A stretch of DNA of 62,225 bases from Betaproteobacteria bacterium (GCA_024641855.1 JAHECG010000009.1:1-62225); one strand, 5' to 3'. Shown: positions 34,066-43,187, numbered from the stretch's first letter. Notes: generated by a model from the letters alone, not told the origin. Numbers and translations are program-made.

Positions 34066-35220
34066 ATGAGCAAACTCAAGGCACCGCTGTTTGGACTATT
34101 GGTTGCTATACCGTGCGTGGGGTGGGCTTTGCCAGGCGACACAGTGCAACTGATTTTGGATTACAACCTAGCGCATGATAGCAACTATTACCGAGTCGCC
34201 AATGCCAGCCAAGCCCAGGTACTGCTCGGTACTGAAAACACGGCCGTTACGACGCGCATGGTGAGCCTAGCACTCGAAGCCGATCTTAAGTTCAGCCGAC
34301 AAAATGTGTTGCTGCGTGCGAATGTCAATCAAACCACCTTTGATCGATCGGCGCTACAAAGTCAAAATGGACATAATTTAAGCGCCGATTGGCAGTGGGT
34401 GATCGGCAATCAATGGAGCGGCAATTTAGGCTATGTGCAAACTCGACAGCTGCAATCCCAAAATGATTCCACATCAACACAAGCCAGCGTAGTCAACCGC
34501 AATGATCTGAATTTTTCTACGCGTTATCTCATTCACCCAAGTTTTTCCTTGCAGGCAAGTGCACGCAAGAGCCGCTCGGAATATTCTCCCATTAGCCGAT
34601 CAATCCTAGATCTAGAAGAGAACACGCAGGACTTTGGATTTCGATTTATTTCCCGAGCCGGTAATCAAATTGGTCTGCAATGGCAGCACATCGATGGCAG
34701 TTATCTCAAACGTCCAGCGCCTAACGATCAATATCAGCAATCTGAAATTAGCTTACAGAGCGATTGGCGGCTTGGTGGACATACGCTAGTCCATGCACAG
34801 TATGGCAAAACACGCCGCGAAGAAAGCCAGACGATTCAGCAAACACCAACCTGGAGTGTATCGGTTGACTGGACACCGCTGAGCAAATCTTCATTAAGTG
34901 CTTTTGTTCAACGACAGGTTACATCATCGGACACTGTTACCAACGCCACCAACAGCGTAACGCGTACGCAAGGTCTGAACGGAAGTTGGCAGCTCGGTAC
35001 GAAAATTGTACTCAATGGCTCAATCACATCGCAGACGCTGGATTATTCAAGCATTGCACGGCGTGACAAAATGCAGACAGAAAATCTAGGCTTAAGCTAC
35101 CAGCCTACAACTTATCTTTCCTTGGGGTTGAACTATCAAATCGGACGTCGTGACTCAAATTTGGATAGTGCTGATTACCAATATCGTCTACTCAACGTCA
35201 ATATTCGTGGCACATTTTAA
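34066..35220 (+). CDS. epsL: EpsL-like outer-membrane protein of exopolysaccharide/XrtB loci
   Basis: A 384-residue exported beta-barrel. Signal peptide (LFGLLVAIPCVGWALPGD), then repeated amphipathic strands (LALEADLKFSRQNVLLRANVN; WSGNLGYVQTRQLQSQ; FGFRFISRAGNQIGLQWQHI) and a C-terminal strand ending VNIRGTF with the terminal Phe expected of outer-membrane barrels. This plan fits the EpsL family of polysaccharide biosynthesis outer-membrane proteins. ATG 34066 is chosen because earlier in-frame codons overlap the CPBP gene. Likely role: polysaccharide export or surface retention. Confidence 0.75.
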   Translation: MSKLKAPLFGLLVAIPCVGWALPGDTVQLILDYNLAHDSNYYRVANASQAQVLLGTENTAVTTRMVSLALEADLKFSRQNVLLRANVNQTTFDRSALQSQNGHNLSADWQWVIGNQWSGNLGYVQTRQLQSQNDSTSTQASVVNRNDLNFSTRYLIHPSFSLQASARKSRSEYSPISRSILDLEENTQDFGFRFISRAGNQIGLQWQHIDGSYLKRPAPNDQYQQSEISLQSDWRLGGHTLVHAQYGKTRREESQTIQQTPTWSVSVDWTPLSKSSLSAFVQRQVTSSDTVTNATNSVTRTQGLNGSWQLGTKIVLNGSITSQTLDYSSIARRDKMQTENLGLSYQPTTYLSLGLNYQIGRRDSNLDSADYQYRLLNVNIRGTF

Positions 35221-35294
35221 GCGCGTATTTGCTGGTAAAAATAGGAATGGTCTAGTTTAGCATCACAATTGGGCAAGCGTTTTATGTTGACCTA

Positions 35295-35310
35295 TAGCCC
35301 GTTCGGGCCA
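35295..35310. promoter_or_regulatory. Dyad TAGnCC-N4-GGGCTA, copy a (upstream of epsA)
   Basis: TAGCCC-GTTC-GGGCCA. Read on the minus strand it contains CCGAACGGGCTAT, the same core as copies b and c. It lies 179 bp before the epsA start, consistent with autoregulation. Confidence 0.6.
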
Positions 35311-35488
35311 TTTAAAAAGACCAATTCGTCATCCAAGTTTCATTTTTGCAAAACCTAACTGTCACTCAATGCTTTTAAGGTTAGCCGTCTAAAAAGAGTT
35401 GATTCAGGGGAACTGATTTTGTTATTGAAAACCGCATTGAGCGTATATAACTGCCAAAGCAATCGTTCGCCTTGTGGGGAGGCGAAAA

Positions 35489-36340
35489 TTGCATAATCCC
35501 AGATCCGATGCCGAGCGTGCCTATTTGCTGACAGCGCCAGCAGAGCCGATGAATGACGAAGTCGACGCCGAAGACTTATCTCTCACGCATGAAGAGCGCC
35601 TCTCGCTGATGCAAATCATCGACGCTTCATTCCAGGTCGTAAAGCGGCATCACTTTTTTTCCTGGTCACAAGGTGTAGCGCAATTTTTAGTGCCGCATGA
35701 AATTTTAGTGTGCGGCATGAGCGGTAGCAGCGACCCTGGCATGCATATGTATTTCTTCTCAAGCAGTCGCTATTTCAACCAAGACCAATTCAACACGGTG
35801 TGCCATCCCGAAACCGGCTTGATGCGTCATATGATCAGCCACTGGGACAGTCATGGCCAACCATGCTTGATCAGCAAGAATGGACACAGTGCAACCTGTA
35901 ACCCGGATTGGCTGGCGCAATTGGAACATAACGAATTGCGCAACGCGGCGTTGCATGGCATGCGTGGCGCAGATGGTGCCATCAAAAGTTTTTTTTGTTT
36001 CTCGCGTGTCAAGGAACCGTTTCCATCACGGCTTGCCTACATCCTGCATGTGTTGACGCCGTTCTTCGATTCCACCTTGAGCCGCGTCCTGGCGCAGGAG
36101 GAACGCGATGGCTTGTTGAACGTGCGCGCGAAAATTGCGGTGACCGGACGCGAGATGGAAATCTTGAGTTGTCTCAAAGAAGGCCGAACCAATATTGAAA
36201 TCGCGGCACTACTCAACATCAGCCCGCATACCGTCAAAAACCATGTGCGCAAAATATTGCAAAAGCTTGGCGTGCAAAGTCGGGCACAAGCGGCCGTCAA
36301 AGCCATACAAATGGGTGTGCTCAAAATACGCCGGGATTAA
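35489..36340 (+). CDS. epsA: EpsA-type LuxR-family transcriptional regulator
   Basis: A cytoplasmic regulator of about 283 residues. The N-terminal ligand or interaction domain (about 25-205; SLMQIIDASFQVVKRHHFFS, HMISHWDSHGQPCLI) is followed by a LuxR HTH (about 220-275: VTGREMEILSCLKEGRTNIE, ISPHTVKNHVRKILQKLGVQ). This architecture is that of EpsA, the regulator linked to XrtB/PEP-CTERM exopolysaccharide loci. TTG at 35489 is preferred because GGGGAGG lies 6 bp before it; GTG 35474 and ATG 35549 are alternatives. A copy of the recurrent dyad lies upstream, so EpsA is the first candidate for the protein that binds that motif. Confidence 0.85.
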   Translation: MHNPRSDAERAYLLTAPAEPMNDEVDAEDLSLTHEERLSLMQIIDASFQVVKRHHFFSWSQGVAQFLVPHEILVCGMSGSSDPGMHMYFFSSSRYFNQDQFNTVCHPETGLMRHMISHWDSHGQPCLISKNGHSATCNPDWLAQLEHNELRNAALHGMRGADGAIKSFFCFSRVKEPFPSRLAYILHVLTPFFDSTLSRVLAQEERDGLLNVRAKIAVTGREMEILSCLKEGRTNIEIAALLNISPHTVKNHVRKILQKLGVQSRAQAAVKAIQMGVLKIRRD

Positions 36341-36392
36341 CACCGGATACACGCCTGTGTTTTTCATCTTACCCAATTTAAGGATTTACATC

Positions 36393-37175
36393 ATGTTGAA
36401 ACACACGCTAATCGCTTTATCTCTGTTTGCTGCCTTTACCAGTGCCAACGCAGCAGATGTTCCCAGCGCTAAAAGCAATGCCGCGAAGGTGGATCAAATT
36501 CGCCAGACCCTCACCCAACGCATGCACGGCGCCAATCTCGGCGCCATCACCAAAGCGCCCTATGGCAATTTGTATGAAGTGGTGATCAATGGCTTTAATG
36601 TTTTTTATACGGATGAAAATGCCGATGTCGCCTTCGTCGGCAAAGTGATCGATCTCAAAACGCAGAAAGATCTGGTCCAGGCGCGTACGCAGGAATTGCA
36701 GCATGTGGACTTCTCAATGCTGCCGTTGGATAAAGCCATCGTCACTGTCAAAGGCAATGGCAGCCGCAAAGTCGCCGTGTTCTCCGACCCGGAGTGTCCG
36801 TTCTGCCAAGAGTTGGAACATGAATTAGCCAAGGTTAGCGATGTCACCATTTATACTTTCCTGTATCCATTAGTCGAGTTGCATCCGGATGCCGAACGCA
36901 AAGCCAAGCTAGTATGGTGTGCCGCAGATCGTGCCAAGGCTTGGGAAGAATTGATGCTCAAAGGCAAAGAGCCAGCCGCATCGGATAAGCCCTGCGATCC
37001 GCCGTTCAAAGCGATTCAGGAAGTCGCGCAAAAGGCCTATATCACCGGCACGCCGGGCTTGATTTTCTCCGATGGCACGCTCGTGCCGGGCGGCATCAAA
37101 AGCTTTCAGATCGAGCGCAACCTGGCTGAGAGCCAAGATCATGCTGCAGGCAAGAAAGTCAGCAAAGCTAATTGA
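36393..37175 (+). CDS. dsbC: DsbC-type periplasmic disulfide isomerase
   Basis: A 260-residue exported thiol isomerase. Signal peptide (ALSLFAAFTSANAAD), N-terminal dimerisation domain (about 30-95: YGNLYEVVINGFNVFYTDEN) and thioredoxin-fold domain with the active site Cys135-Pro-Phe-Cys138 in FSDPECPFCQELE; cis-Pro loop at TGTPGLIFSDG. CPFC differs from the E. coli CGYC but is a known variant type. It corrects disulfides of exported proteins, and several secreted proteins nearby have multiple cysteines. It starts 53 bp after epsA and may be co-transcribed. Confidence 0.88.
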   Translation: MLKHTLIALSLFAAFTSANAADVPSAKSNAAKVDQIRQTLTQRMHGANLGAITKAPYGNLYEVVINGFNVFYTDENADVAFVGKVIDLKTQKDLVQARTQELQHVDFSMLPLDKAIVTVKGNGSRKVAVFSDPECPFCQELEHELAKVSDVTIYTFLYPLVELHPDAERKAKLVWCAADRAKAWEELMLKGKEPAASDKPCDPPFKAIQEVAQKAYITGTPGLIFSDGTLVPGGIKSFQIERNLAESQDHAAGKKVSKAN

Positions 37176-37199
37176 GGTGTAGTTTTAGCGCACCATCTG

Positions 37200-37224
37200 T
37201 AGCGCCGGCTTCCAGCCGGCAACA
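37200..37224 (+). repeat. REP-like palindrome
   Basis: GTAGCGCCGGC-TTCCA-GCCGGCAAC. It is paired with an inverted copy at 37438; the two flank the MITE-like element. Confidence 0.7.
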
Positions 37225-37239
37225 ACGCCTGTCAATTGA

Positions 37240-37407
37240 ACCTAAAAAAACAGTTCAATCACCACAGAGACACAGAGGCACGGAGAAAACCGAACCAAGA
37301 ACGGGTACGGGGACTCACTCGGTGGGTGAACCTGGTCGGTCGGATTTTTCTCTTGATTTTCCTCTCTGTGCCTCTGTGTCTCTGTGGTGGACTGCCGTTT
37401 CTAGGTT
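37240..37407. repeat. MITE-like hairpin element, copy 1 (168 bp)
   Basis: Starts AACCTAAAAA and ends TAGGTT. The two ends are imperfect inverted repeats of about 45 bp containing CACCACAGAGACACAGAGGC and its complement. The inside has an ACTCGGTGGGTGAACC segment. A second copy lies at 43283-43443. No protein is encoded. Confidence 0.8.
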
Positions 37408-37437
37408 GAAATCTAGAAAGTACGCACGACCGCTGGT

Positions 37438-37461
37438 GCCGGCAAGATGCCGGCGCTACGG
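37438..37461 (-). repeat. REP-like palindrome
   Basis: Inverted copy of the REP type, GCCGGCAAGATGCCGGCGC. Confidence 0.65.
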
Positions 37462-37508
37462 TTCTCCGCATTCTCAACGCTACGCTGAGCAAGTGCCACG
37501 GCATTGGT

Positions 37509-37533
37509 GGCGCCGGCTTCCAGCCGGCAACAG
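37509..37533 (+). repeat. REP-like palindrome
   Basis: GGCGCCGGCTTCCAGCCGGC; third copy in this spacer. Apart from these repeats and the two dyads below I see no gene in 37176-37936. Confidence 0.65.
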
Positions 37534-37594
37534 AAACTGCACAGAGAACCGATTCGAGCGCGCATTAAAAAGCATTTATTCCCCTCCATCTCTA

Positions 37595-37610
37595 TGAGCC
37601 GAACGGGCTA
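37595..37610. promoter_or_regulatory. Dyad TAGnCC-N4-GGGCTA, copy b
   Basis: TGAGCC-GAAC-GGGCTA. It forms a pair with copy c, start to start 107 bp. Confidence 0.6.
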
Positions 37611-37701
37611 TGTTTTTCCTGCTTCGTTTCATCCCCACGCCACACATCCTCAGTATGTTTACGCCACGGTGTCGTGGCGGTCTTAAACCACGCATCGAAA
37701 A

Positions 37702-37717
37702 TGATCCGAACGGGCTA
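37702..37717. promoter_or_regulatory. Dyad TAGnCC-N4-GGGCTA, copy c
   Basis: TGATCC-GAAC-GGGCTA, 220 bp before the PEP-CTERM gene at 37937. Confidence 0.6.
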
Positions 37718-37936
37718 TGAAATTATGCTTCCGTCACCGCAACCCGGTAACACGCTGTTGATAGCCTGCTCGAACTTGCTGAATCAAGTGCAGCGATGCA
37801 CGAAACGAAAGCCACACCCATCGCAAGATGGGCTCGGAAAGCCGCGGATCTCGAGTAGGGAGTAAAGGGGAGACAGCCGGGCCGCTAAAGTAAGTGTGTT
37901 TCTATTTCAATGTTTTTTTTACTAAGGAGTGCTTTA

Positions 37937-38794
37937 ATGAAATTTCAACGCAAACTTTTGGCTTTAGCTGCATTGGGCGTCGCCCTGGCTGCCCCGGCTG
38001 CGCACGCCGCTATTGATGTCGGTTCTGGTACCGGCAATGGCGAGTTGTTCTTCTCGATCTGGTCCGACAATGGCACCGCCGGCATTACCGCTGACGACGT
38101 GTCCTATACACGCGACCTCGGCATTACCATCAACGATTTCGCCGGTGCTGCGAGCCCGTTCGCCCTGACCGCGCAAAAAACCACGGCCGGCTACACTCAA
38201 GCCTTCGCTGCCGACGCCTTGCTCTCCAGCTTCCTGAGTGCGGTTCCGGTTGGTTCCGTCATTCATTGGAACGTCGTTGGCAATGATAACCTCAGCGCCA
38301 AGCGCTTTGTTTCCACCGCTGCGAATGGCACCGTTGCAACGCCATTGGTGTTGAATACCAATCTAGGTCTAGCTAACACAACTGGCCAGATTGCGACTTT
38401 TGCCGCTGCGACCAATACTTTGGTAGGCAATACCAACGTTTCTCTGAACAATTCCAATACCGCAACTTTTGGCGATGGCAATGCTTATGCTGGCGGCGTT
38501 GCTTATGGCACCAACCTGGGCGCCAAAACCGCGTTCGATACCACCGGTGCGATTGGCGCTCAATTGCCATTCTTCCTGGTGTATCAACTAAACACCGCAG
38601 GCGGCCCGTTGTCGCAGCAATTCACCAGTGCTACGGGTGCCGGCTTTGACGGTTCGGCCGCTTACTGGACTTTGAATGCGTCGGGTGATTTGTCCTACAA
38701 CGTCAATGCCGTACCAGAAGCCGATACCTGGGCGATGTTTGCCGCCGGCTTGATCGTGGTGGGTGCAATTGCTCGTCGCCGCCTGGCTGCTTAA
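37937..38794 (+). CDS. PEP-CTERM protein, probably abundant
   Basis: A 285-residue exported protein with a strong AAGGAG 8 bp before ATG 37937. Signal peptide (LALAALGVALAAPAAHAA), an Ala/Thr/Asn-rich beta domain (LFFSIWSDNGTAGITADDVS; TTGQIATFAAATNTLVGNTN) and the tail VPEADTWAMFAAGLIVVGAI followed by ARRR. Two copies of the dyad precede it. It is followed by the first PstS-like gene. Likely a matrix or surface-layer component; exact function unknown. Confidence 0.85.
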   Translation: MKFQRKLLALAALGVALAAPAAHAAIDVGSGTGNGELFFSIWSDNGTAGITADDVSYTRDLGITINDFAGAASPFALTAQKTTAGYTQAFAADALLSSFLSAVPVGSVIHWNVVGNDNLSAKRFVSTAANGTVATPLVLNTNLGLANTTGQIATFAAATNTLVGNTNVSLNNSNTATFGDGNAYAGGVAYGTNLGAKTAFDTTGAIGAQLPFFLVYQLNTAGGPLSQQFTSATGAGFDGSAAYWTLNASGDLSYNVNAVPEADTWAMFAAGLIVVGAIARRRLAA

Positions 38795-38803
38795 GTTTCC
38801 TTA

Positions 38804-38862
38804 AGTCTTAAGACTACTTGTAACACGCTGTACGTTTTTAAGTGGGAGCGGCGCTTGCGCCG
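38804..38862. repeat. Palindromes in the spacer before the PstS-like gene
   Basis: AGTCTTAAGACT (38804-38815) is a perfect 12-bp palindrome just after the PEP-CTERM stop. CGGCGC-TT-GCGCCG (38849-38862), preceded by GTGGGAG, is a REP-like hairpin in the leader of the next gene. Confidence 0.45.
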
Positions 38863-38896
38863 TATCCCCAACCCAAAATTTATTTAGGAGTTCAGA

Positions 38897-40468
38897 ATGA
38901 AATTGAAACAATTAGCAATCGCCTGCGCCGCTGCGCTGGCAGTTCCGATGGCGGCGCATGCCGTTGCCCCGACCGGCCCTTACGACACCGCTGGCGCGAT
39001 GCGCGTGTACTTGTCCGGCGCTTCCGCTCCGGATAGCTATTTGGATACCATCATGGTCGGCTTGTTGAAACCCGGCACGTTCTACAAATACACCGTCGGC
39101 ACCGACTATCGCTTGTACTTGGGCGAATTGGCCGCTACCAACCAAAAAATCGTGTTCGTTAAGCGTTCCAAGGGCGGCTCGGTTTGGGGCGTGAACCCGA
39201 TCGGCGACACCACCCCAGCGAATCGCTTGATTCAAACCATGGACTTGAACTCGACCGATTGCCCCACAGCCGCACCTGCCGGCAGCACCGCTGGTGCAGC
39301 CTGCTTGGCATCCGCTGTAAAAGGTAACGACCCAGGCTTTGCCGGTAATCCTGGTTCTTCCGAAGTGCCTGACTTCGGTGTTTCCGACGTTGCTCCCTTC
39401 ATGTTCAAAGAGCCCTATAACGTCGAATTCGGCGCGCAGCAATTGGGCGACACCAGCAATCTGACCATCAAGCCGGTAAATACCGTATTGTTCGGTGCCG
39501 TGGCCACGGCTGCCGTGCCCGATACGCTGCAAATCTCCAACGCCGATTACCACGCCATGTTGTCTATTGCCGTGTACGATTGGACCACCATCGGTTTGAC
39601 GGTGCCTGCCGGCGATTTGAAAACCGGTGTTGTGGTTTGCCGCCGCGTGCCTGGTTCCGGTACCCAAGCCACTTATAACTGGTATTTCAACAACTTCCCC
39701 TGTACAGCTTCTTCGCTGACTTCAGGTGTGAACGGTAACTCTGTCCCAGCACGTATGACGGATAGCTTTGGCTTCTTTGGCTTCACCAAAGGCACCGGCG
39801 ACGGCAGCAGCGCCGCCAACGCCATTGGTGTCGACGTGACTGCCGGTTATACCGTGATCGAGAACGTGGGTTCGGGCGATGTGCGTAAGTGCTTGACCGC
39901 CGCCAACAATAAGCAGGAATACAACTTTGTGGGTGAAGACGGCTTGCATTATGTCGCCAACTTCAACCAGTCCCCAGCTGGCGATACCGTGAACGCAGGT
40001 TACCGCGCCATCGGTATTCTGTCGTTGGACAGCCAAGCCAAGTACGCTGCGGCTGACGGTGCTGAGTCTGCCTGGTTCTTCCGTAGCTTGAATGGTAATG
40101 GTCGCTTTTACTCCAACACCCAAACCTGCTTAGTCGGCGCAACGCTGGCGAATGCTGGTGCGGCTCCTGTTGGCGGTACCGCTGCAACCGGCGTTTGCCC
40201 CAACCAAACCGAGACCCGTACCGGTCATTACGACATGGCTGGCGAGCAAACCATGCAGTATCTGACCACCACCGCGAAAGATGGCTTTGATACGGCGCGC
40301 CGCAACTTCGAAAATGCCTTCATCTCCGCTGCTGGTGCTCCGGGCAACCAGGCTGCTTACACCATGGCCTTGCCAGGTGGCGCTTACACACCGAACGGCA
40401 CCAACGCAGTATCTTTTGCCAGCCGTGGCGGCAACCAGTGCGGCCCGTTGATTCGCGGTACGTACTAA
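38897..40468 (+). CDS. Secreted PstS-like periplasmic-binding-fold protein, paralogue 1
   Basis: A 523-residue exported protein with signal peptide (AIACAAALAVPMAAHA). It has features of the phosphate-binding PstS fold: MRVYLSGASAPDSYL near the N-terminus (like the SGA-S/T loop), DFGVSDVAPFMF, and VVCRRVPGSGTQATYNWYF (like R-x-D-x-SGT), with AIGILSLDSQ late. It is longer than PstS and contains several cysteines. No ABC transporter genes are nearby. A close paralogue lies at 41421, and both sit before tpsB or its remnant. Whether it binds phosphate, acts in the matrix or serves the two-partner system is not known. Confidence 0.7.
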   Translation: MKLKQLAIACAAALAVPMAAHAVAPTGPYDTAGAMRVYLSGASAPDSYLDTIMVGLLKPGTFYKYTVGTDYRLYLGELAATNQKIVFVKRSKGGSVWGVNPIGDTTPANRLIQTMDLNSTDCPTAAPAGSTAGAACLASAVKGNDPGFAGNPGSSEVPDFGVSDVAPFMFKEPYNVEFGAQQLGDTSNLTIKPVNTVLFGAVATAAVPDTLQISNADYHAMLSIAVYDWTTIGLTVPAGDLKTGVVVCRRVPGSGTQATYNWYFNNFPCTASSLTSGVNGNSVPARMTDSFGFFGFTKGTGDGSSAANAIGVDVTAGYTVIENVGSGDVRKCLTAANNKQEYNFVGEDGLHYVANFNQSPAGDTVNAGYRAIGILSLDSQAKYAAADGAESAWFFRSLNGNGRFYSNTQTCLVGATLANAGAAPVGGTAATGVCPNQTETRTGHYDMAGEQTMQYLTTTAKDGFDTARRNFENAFISAAGAPGNQAAYTMALPGGAYTPNGTNAVSFASRGGNQCGPLIRGTY

Positions 40469-40524
40469 TCGCTGAGGTCTGTTTGGGCGGTGCAATGCCG
40501 CCCTGACTGAAGTGCGCAATATCG

Positions 40525-40549
40525 CCGCCCCCGCAAGGGGGCGGTTTTT
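40525..40549 (+). terminator. Rho-independent terminator
   Basis: CCGCCCCC-GCAA-GGGGGCGG followed by TTTTT, 56 bp after the PstS-like gene. The same hairpin follows paralogue 2. Confidence 0.9.
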
Positions 40550-40574
40550 ATTCGTCGGCGTTTTAGCGCGCTAG

Positions 40575-40599
40575 GTAGCGTCGGCATCTTGCCGGCAAC
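40575..40599 (+). repeat. REP-like palindrome
   Basis: GTAGCGTCGGC-ATCTT-GCCGGCAAC. A degraded inverted partner (GATGCCGGCTTCCAACAG) lies near 40636. Beyond this and the two dyads I see no gene in 40550-41006. Confidence 0.6.
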
Positions 40600-40768
40600 A
40601 ACAACTGCCACTGAATCGATGAGTTATCTGATTGTTGATGCCGGCTTCCAACAGTCGTTACGGATTGCGGGTTATATGGATACACGATAGAAAATGAGCG
40701 ATCGTGCTGCAACGTCAGCAAGCATGCTAGCCGAACGATTTTCCCATTTCAGTTTTCACTAATTCATA

Positions 40769-40784
40769 TAGACCATTCGGGCTA
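40769..40784. promoter_or_regulatory. Dyad TAGnCC-N4-GGGCTA, copy d
   Basis: TAGACC-ATTC-GGGCTA. Paired with copy e, 113 bp apart. Confidence 0.6.
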
Positions 40785-40881
40785 TATCTGTGCTTCATAG
40801 CGTCACGTATTTGACTTTTTATACGCCTAAAATTGCATCTGCTCCAGAAGCGGATTTGGTTTGCATTCCGCGTATCCGGTA

Positions 40882-40897
40882 TGAGCCAAATGGGCTA
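40882..40897. promoter_or_regulatory. Dyad TAGnCC-N4-GGGCTA, copy e
   Basis: TGAGCC-AAAT-GGGCTA, 110 bp before the tpsB remnant start at 41007. Confidence 0.6.
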
Positions 40898-41006
40898 TAG
40901 CAGGGCTGTTTTGCGCACTCAATAGAGTCATCCTAAGCCATTACATTATTCAAATTTCGCTGGGTAGCCGTTGGCTGCTCCGTAAACCGTAAAGATCGAT
41001 AACGCT

Positions 41007-41321
41007 ATGCTTTGGATGAGAGGTTTTTTAATTGTGCTGTTGGCCGCTCACACCGTAGTTGCGCTCGCCGAGACCCAATCGGGTACGCAAGCCGCACCGA
41101 GCAATAGCTCCGCAGAGCAAGACCGCTTCGATGTCTTCGAATATCAAGTGGTCGGCAATAGCGTGCTGTCGCATTAGTCATTTATGGTTGCCTACGTGCA
41201 AAGCTGCAAGACGAACAGAGCCAATTTTAATTTGGAACCAGGCTTAATTTCGTTAAGAGGCTTGGTGAATAATGTAAAAGAGTTTGCCGATATGCGATTC
41301 AATGCAAAATCTAGCAAATAG
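41007..41321 (+). pseudogene. tpsB remnant (duplicate of the two-partner transporter gene)
   Basis: From ATG 41007 the first 56 codons are nearly identical to the start of tpsB at 43717 (MLWMRGFLIVLLAAHT... and DRFDVFEYQVVGNSVLS) and then run into TAG at 41175-41177. From about 41183 to 41318 the sequence is again alignable to tpsB, now to the barrel around codons 340-375: ISLRGLVNNVKEFADMRFNA matches VRGLGNNEREFADKRFNA. The piece in between and everything after are missing, and small indels break the frame. It is a decayed copy left after tandem duplication. Confidence 0.85.
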
Positions 41322-41420
41322 GGACTTTCGCCATGAGAATTCTAATATCTTTGCAATCTTAACGAGGTTTTAAAGTATCGAAATGGCATATTTATAATAA
41401 ATTTACCTAAGGAGTTTAGT

Positions 41421-43019
41421 ATGAAGTTAAAAAATTTGGCAGTCGCCAGCGCCGCTGCGCTGGCAGTTCCAATGGCTGCCCATGCAGTCGCCCCGACCGG
41501 CCCCTATGACACGGCTGGTGCCATGCGCGTTTATTTGTCAGGGGCTTCCGCTCTGGATAACAATCTGGATTTCATTATGGGGTTCCTCTTGAAGCCCGGC
41601 ACATTCTACAAATACACCGTCGGCACCGACTATCGCTTGTACTTGGGCGAATTGGCCGCTACCAACCAAAAAATCCTGTTCGTCAAGCGTTCCAAGGGTG
41701 GCTCGGCTTGGGGTGTGAACCCGATTGGCAACCCAAACCCAGCTAATCGCCTTATTCAAACCATGGATCTGAACTCAATTGATTGCCCCACGGCCGCAGT
41801 TGCTGGCATACTCAGCAGCCCCGGCGCTGCTGAATGTAAAGCATCCGCTGTAAAAGGTAACGATCCTGGCTTCTCCGGCAATCCAGGCTCTTCCGAAGTG
41901 CCTGACTTCGGCGTTTCCGACGTCGCTCCCTTCATGTTCAAAGAGCCCTTCAACGTCGAATTCGGCGCGCAGCAATTGAACGACACCAGCAATATGACCA
42001 TTAAGCCAGTGAACGCCATGTTGTTCGGACCCGTGGCAACTGCTGCTGTGCCAGACACACTTAAAATTTCAAATGCCGATTACCACGCTATGTTGACGGC
42101 ATCTGTTTTTGATTGGAAAACCATCGGTTTGACGGTGCCTGCCGGCGATTTGAAAACCGGTGTTGTTGTGTGCCGCCTAGTGCCTGGTTCCGGTACTCAA
42201 GCAGTCTCTAACTGGTATTTCAACAATTTCCCTTGCTCTGGCTCTTCCCTGACCTCGGGTGTAAGCGGCTTCACTACCCCAACGCGTATGTCGGATAGCT
42301 TCGGCTTCTTCGGCTTCACCAAGGGCACAGGCGACGGAAGCAGCGCCGCCAACGCCATCGGTGTTGATGTGACGGCGGGTTATACCGTGATCGAAGGCGT
42401 GGGCTCGGGCGATGTGCGTAAGTGCTTGACCGCCGCCAATAACAAGACGGAATACAACTTCGTCGGTGAAGACGGCTTGCATTATGCCGCCAACTTCCAG
42501 GATTCTCCTGCTGGCGATACCGTGAACGCAGGCTACCGCGCGATTGGTATTCTTTCCTTGGATAGCCAATATAGCCAATATAAATCTCTAATCCCAGTGC
42601 AACCTAATGGCAATGAGTCCGCTTGGTTCTACCGCACTTTAGATGGCAACGGACGTTTTTACGCTGATAGTCAAACTTGCTTAGTCGGTGCAACCATTAG
42701 CCAGCCTGGTACGGCTCCCGTTGGTGGTACCGATGCTAAAGGTGTTTGCCCTAACCAAAATGAGATGCGTACCGGTTCTTACGTAATGGTAGGTGAACTA
42801 TACGCGCAGTATCTAACTACTGCCTCGAAAGACAGCTTTGATTCCGCACGGCGTTCATTCGAAAATGCCTTCATCTCAGCTGCCAGCAACCCTGGCAATC
42901 AATTAGCCTACACCATGGCCTTGCCAGGTGGCGCTTACACGCCGAATGGCACCAACGCAGTTGCGTATGCCAGCCGTTCCGGCAACCAGTGCGGTCCGCT
43001 GGTTCGCTTCACGTACTAA
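41421..43019 (+). CDS. Secreted PstS-like periplasmic-binding-fold protein, paralogue 2
   Basis: A 532-residue exported protein, closely similar to the one at 38897 along its full length; differences cluster in the region around 115-130, near residues 375-390 and in the last third. Signal peptide (AVASAAALAVPMAAHA), SGASALDNNL, DFGVSDVAPFMF, VVCRLVPGSGTQAVSNWYF and AIGILSLDSQ are kept. AAGGAG lies 8 bp before the ATG. It is followed by the same terminator, then a spacer with REP, MITE and dyads, then intact tpsB. The paralogues may differ in ligand or be expressed at different times. Confidence 0.7.
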   Translation: MKLKNLAVASAAALAVPMAAHAVAPTGPYDTAGAMRVYLSGASALDNNLDFIMGFLLKPGTFYKYTVGTDYRLYLGELAATNQKILFVKRSKGGSAWGVNPIGNPNPANRLIQTMDLNSIDCPTAAVAGILSSPGAAECKASAVKGNDPGFSGNPGSSEVPDFGVSDVAPFMFKEPFNVEFGAQQLNDTSNMTIKPVNAMLFGPVATAAVPDTLKISNADYHAMLTASVFDWKTIGLTVPAGDLKTGVVVCRLVPGSGTQAVSNWYFNNFPCSGSSLTSGVSGFTTPTRMSDSFGFFGFTKGTGDGSSAANAIGVDVTAGYTVIEGVGSGDVRKCLTAANNKTEYNFVGEDGLHYAANFQDSPAGDTVNAGYRAIGILSLDSQYSQYKSLIPVQPNGNESAWFYRTLDGNGRFYADSQTCLVGATISQPGTAPVGGTDAKGVCPNQNEMRTGSYVMVGELYAQYLTTASKDSFDSARRSFENAFISAASNPGNQLAYTMALPGGAYTPNGTNAVAYASRSGNQCGPLVRFTY

Positions 43020-43075
43020 TCGCTGAGGTCTTTTTGGGTGGTGCAATGCCGCCCCGACTGAAGTGTGCAATAGTG

Positions 43076-43103
43076 CCGCCCCCGCAAGGGGGCGGTTTTT
43101 TTT
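43076..43103 (+). terminator. Rho-independent terminator
   Basis: CCGCCCCC-GCAA-GGGGGCGG followed by eight T, 56 bp after paralogue 2. Confidence 0.92.
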
Positions 43104-43125
43104 CGTCGGCGATTTAGCGCGCTCT

Positions 43126-43150
43126 GTAGCGCCGGCATCTTGCCGGCAAC
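43126..43150 (+). repeat. REP-like palindrome
   Basis: GTAGCGCCGGC-ATCTT-GCCGGCAAC, first of an inverted pair. Confidence 0.7.
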
Positions 43151-43187
43151 AAGGACTGTCACTGAATCGATGATCCATCCGACTGCT

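Noticed and set aside
37176-37936. Possible CRISPR array in the repeat-rich spacer
   Set aside because: Repeats are REP palindromes and a MITE-like hairpin of unequal spacing, without unique equal-length spacers or cas genes.
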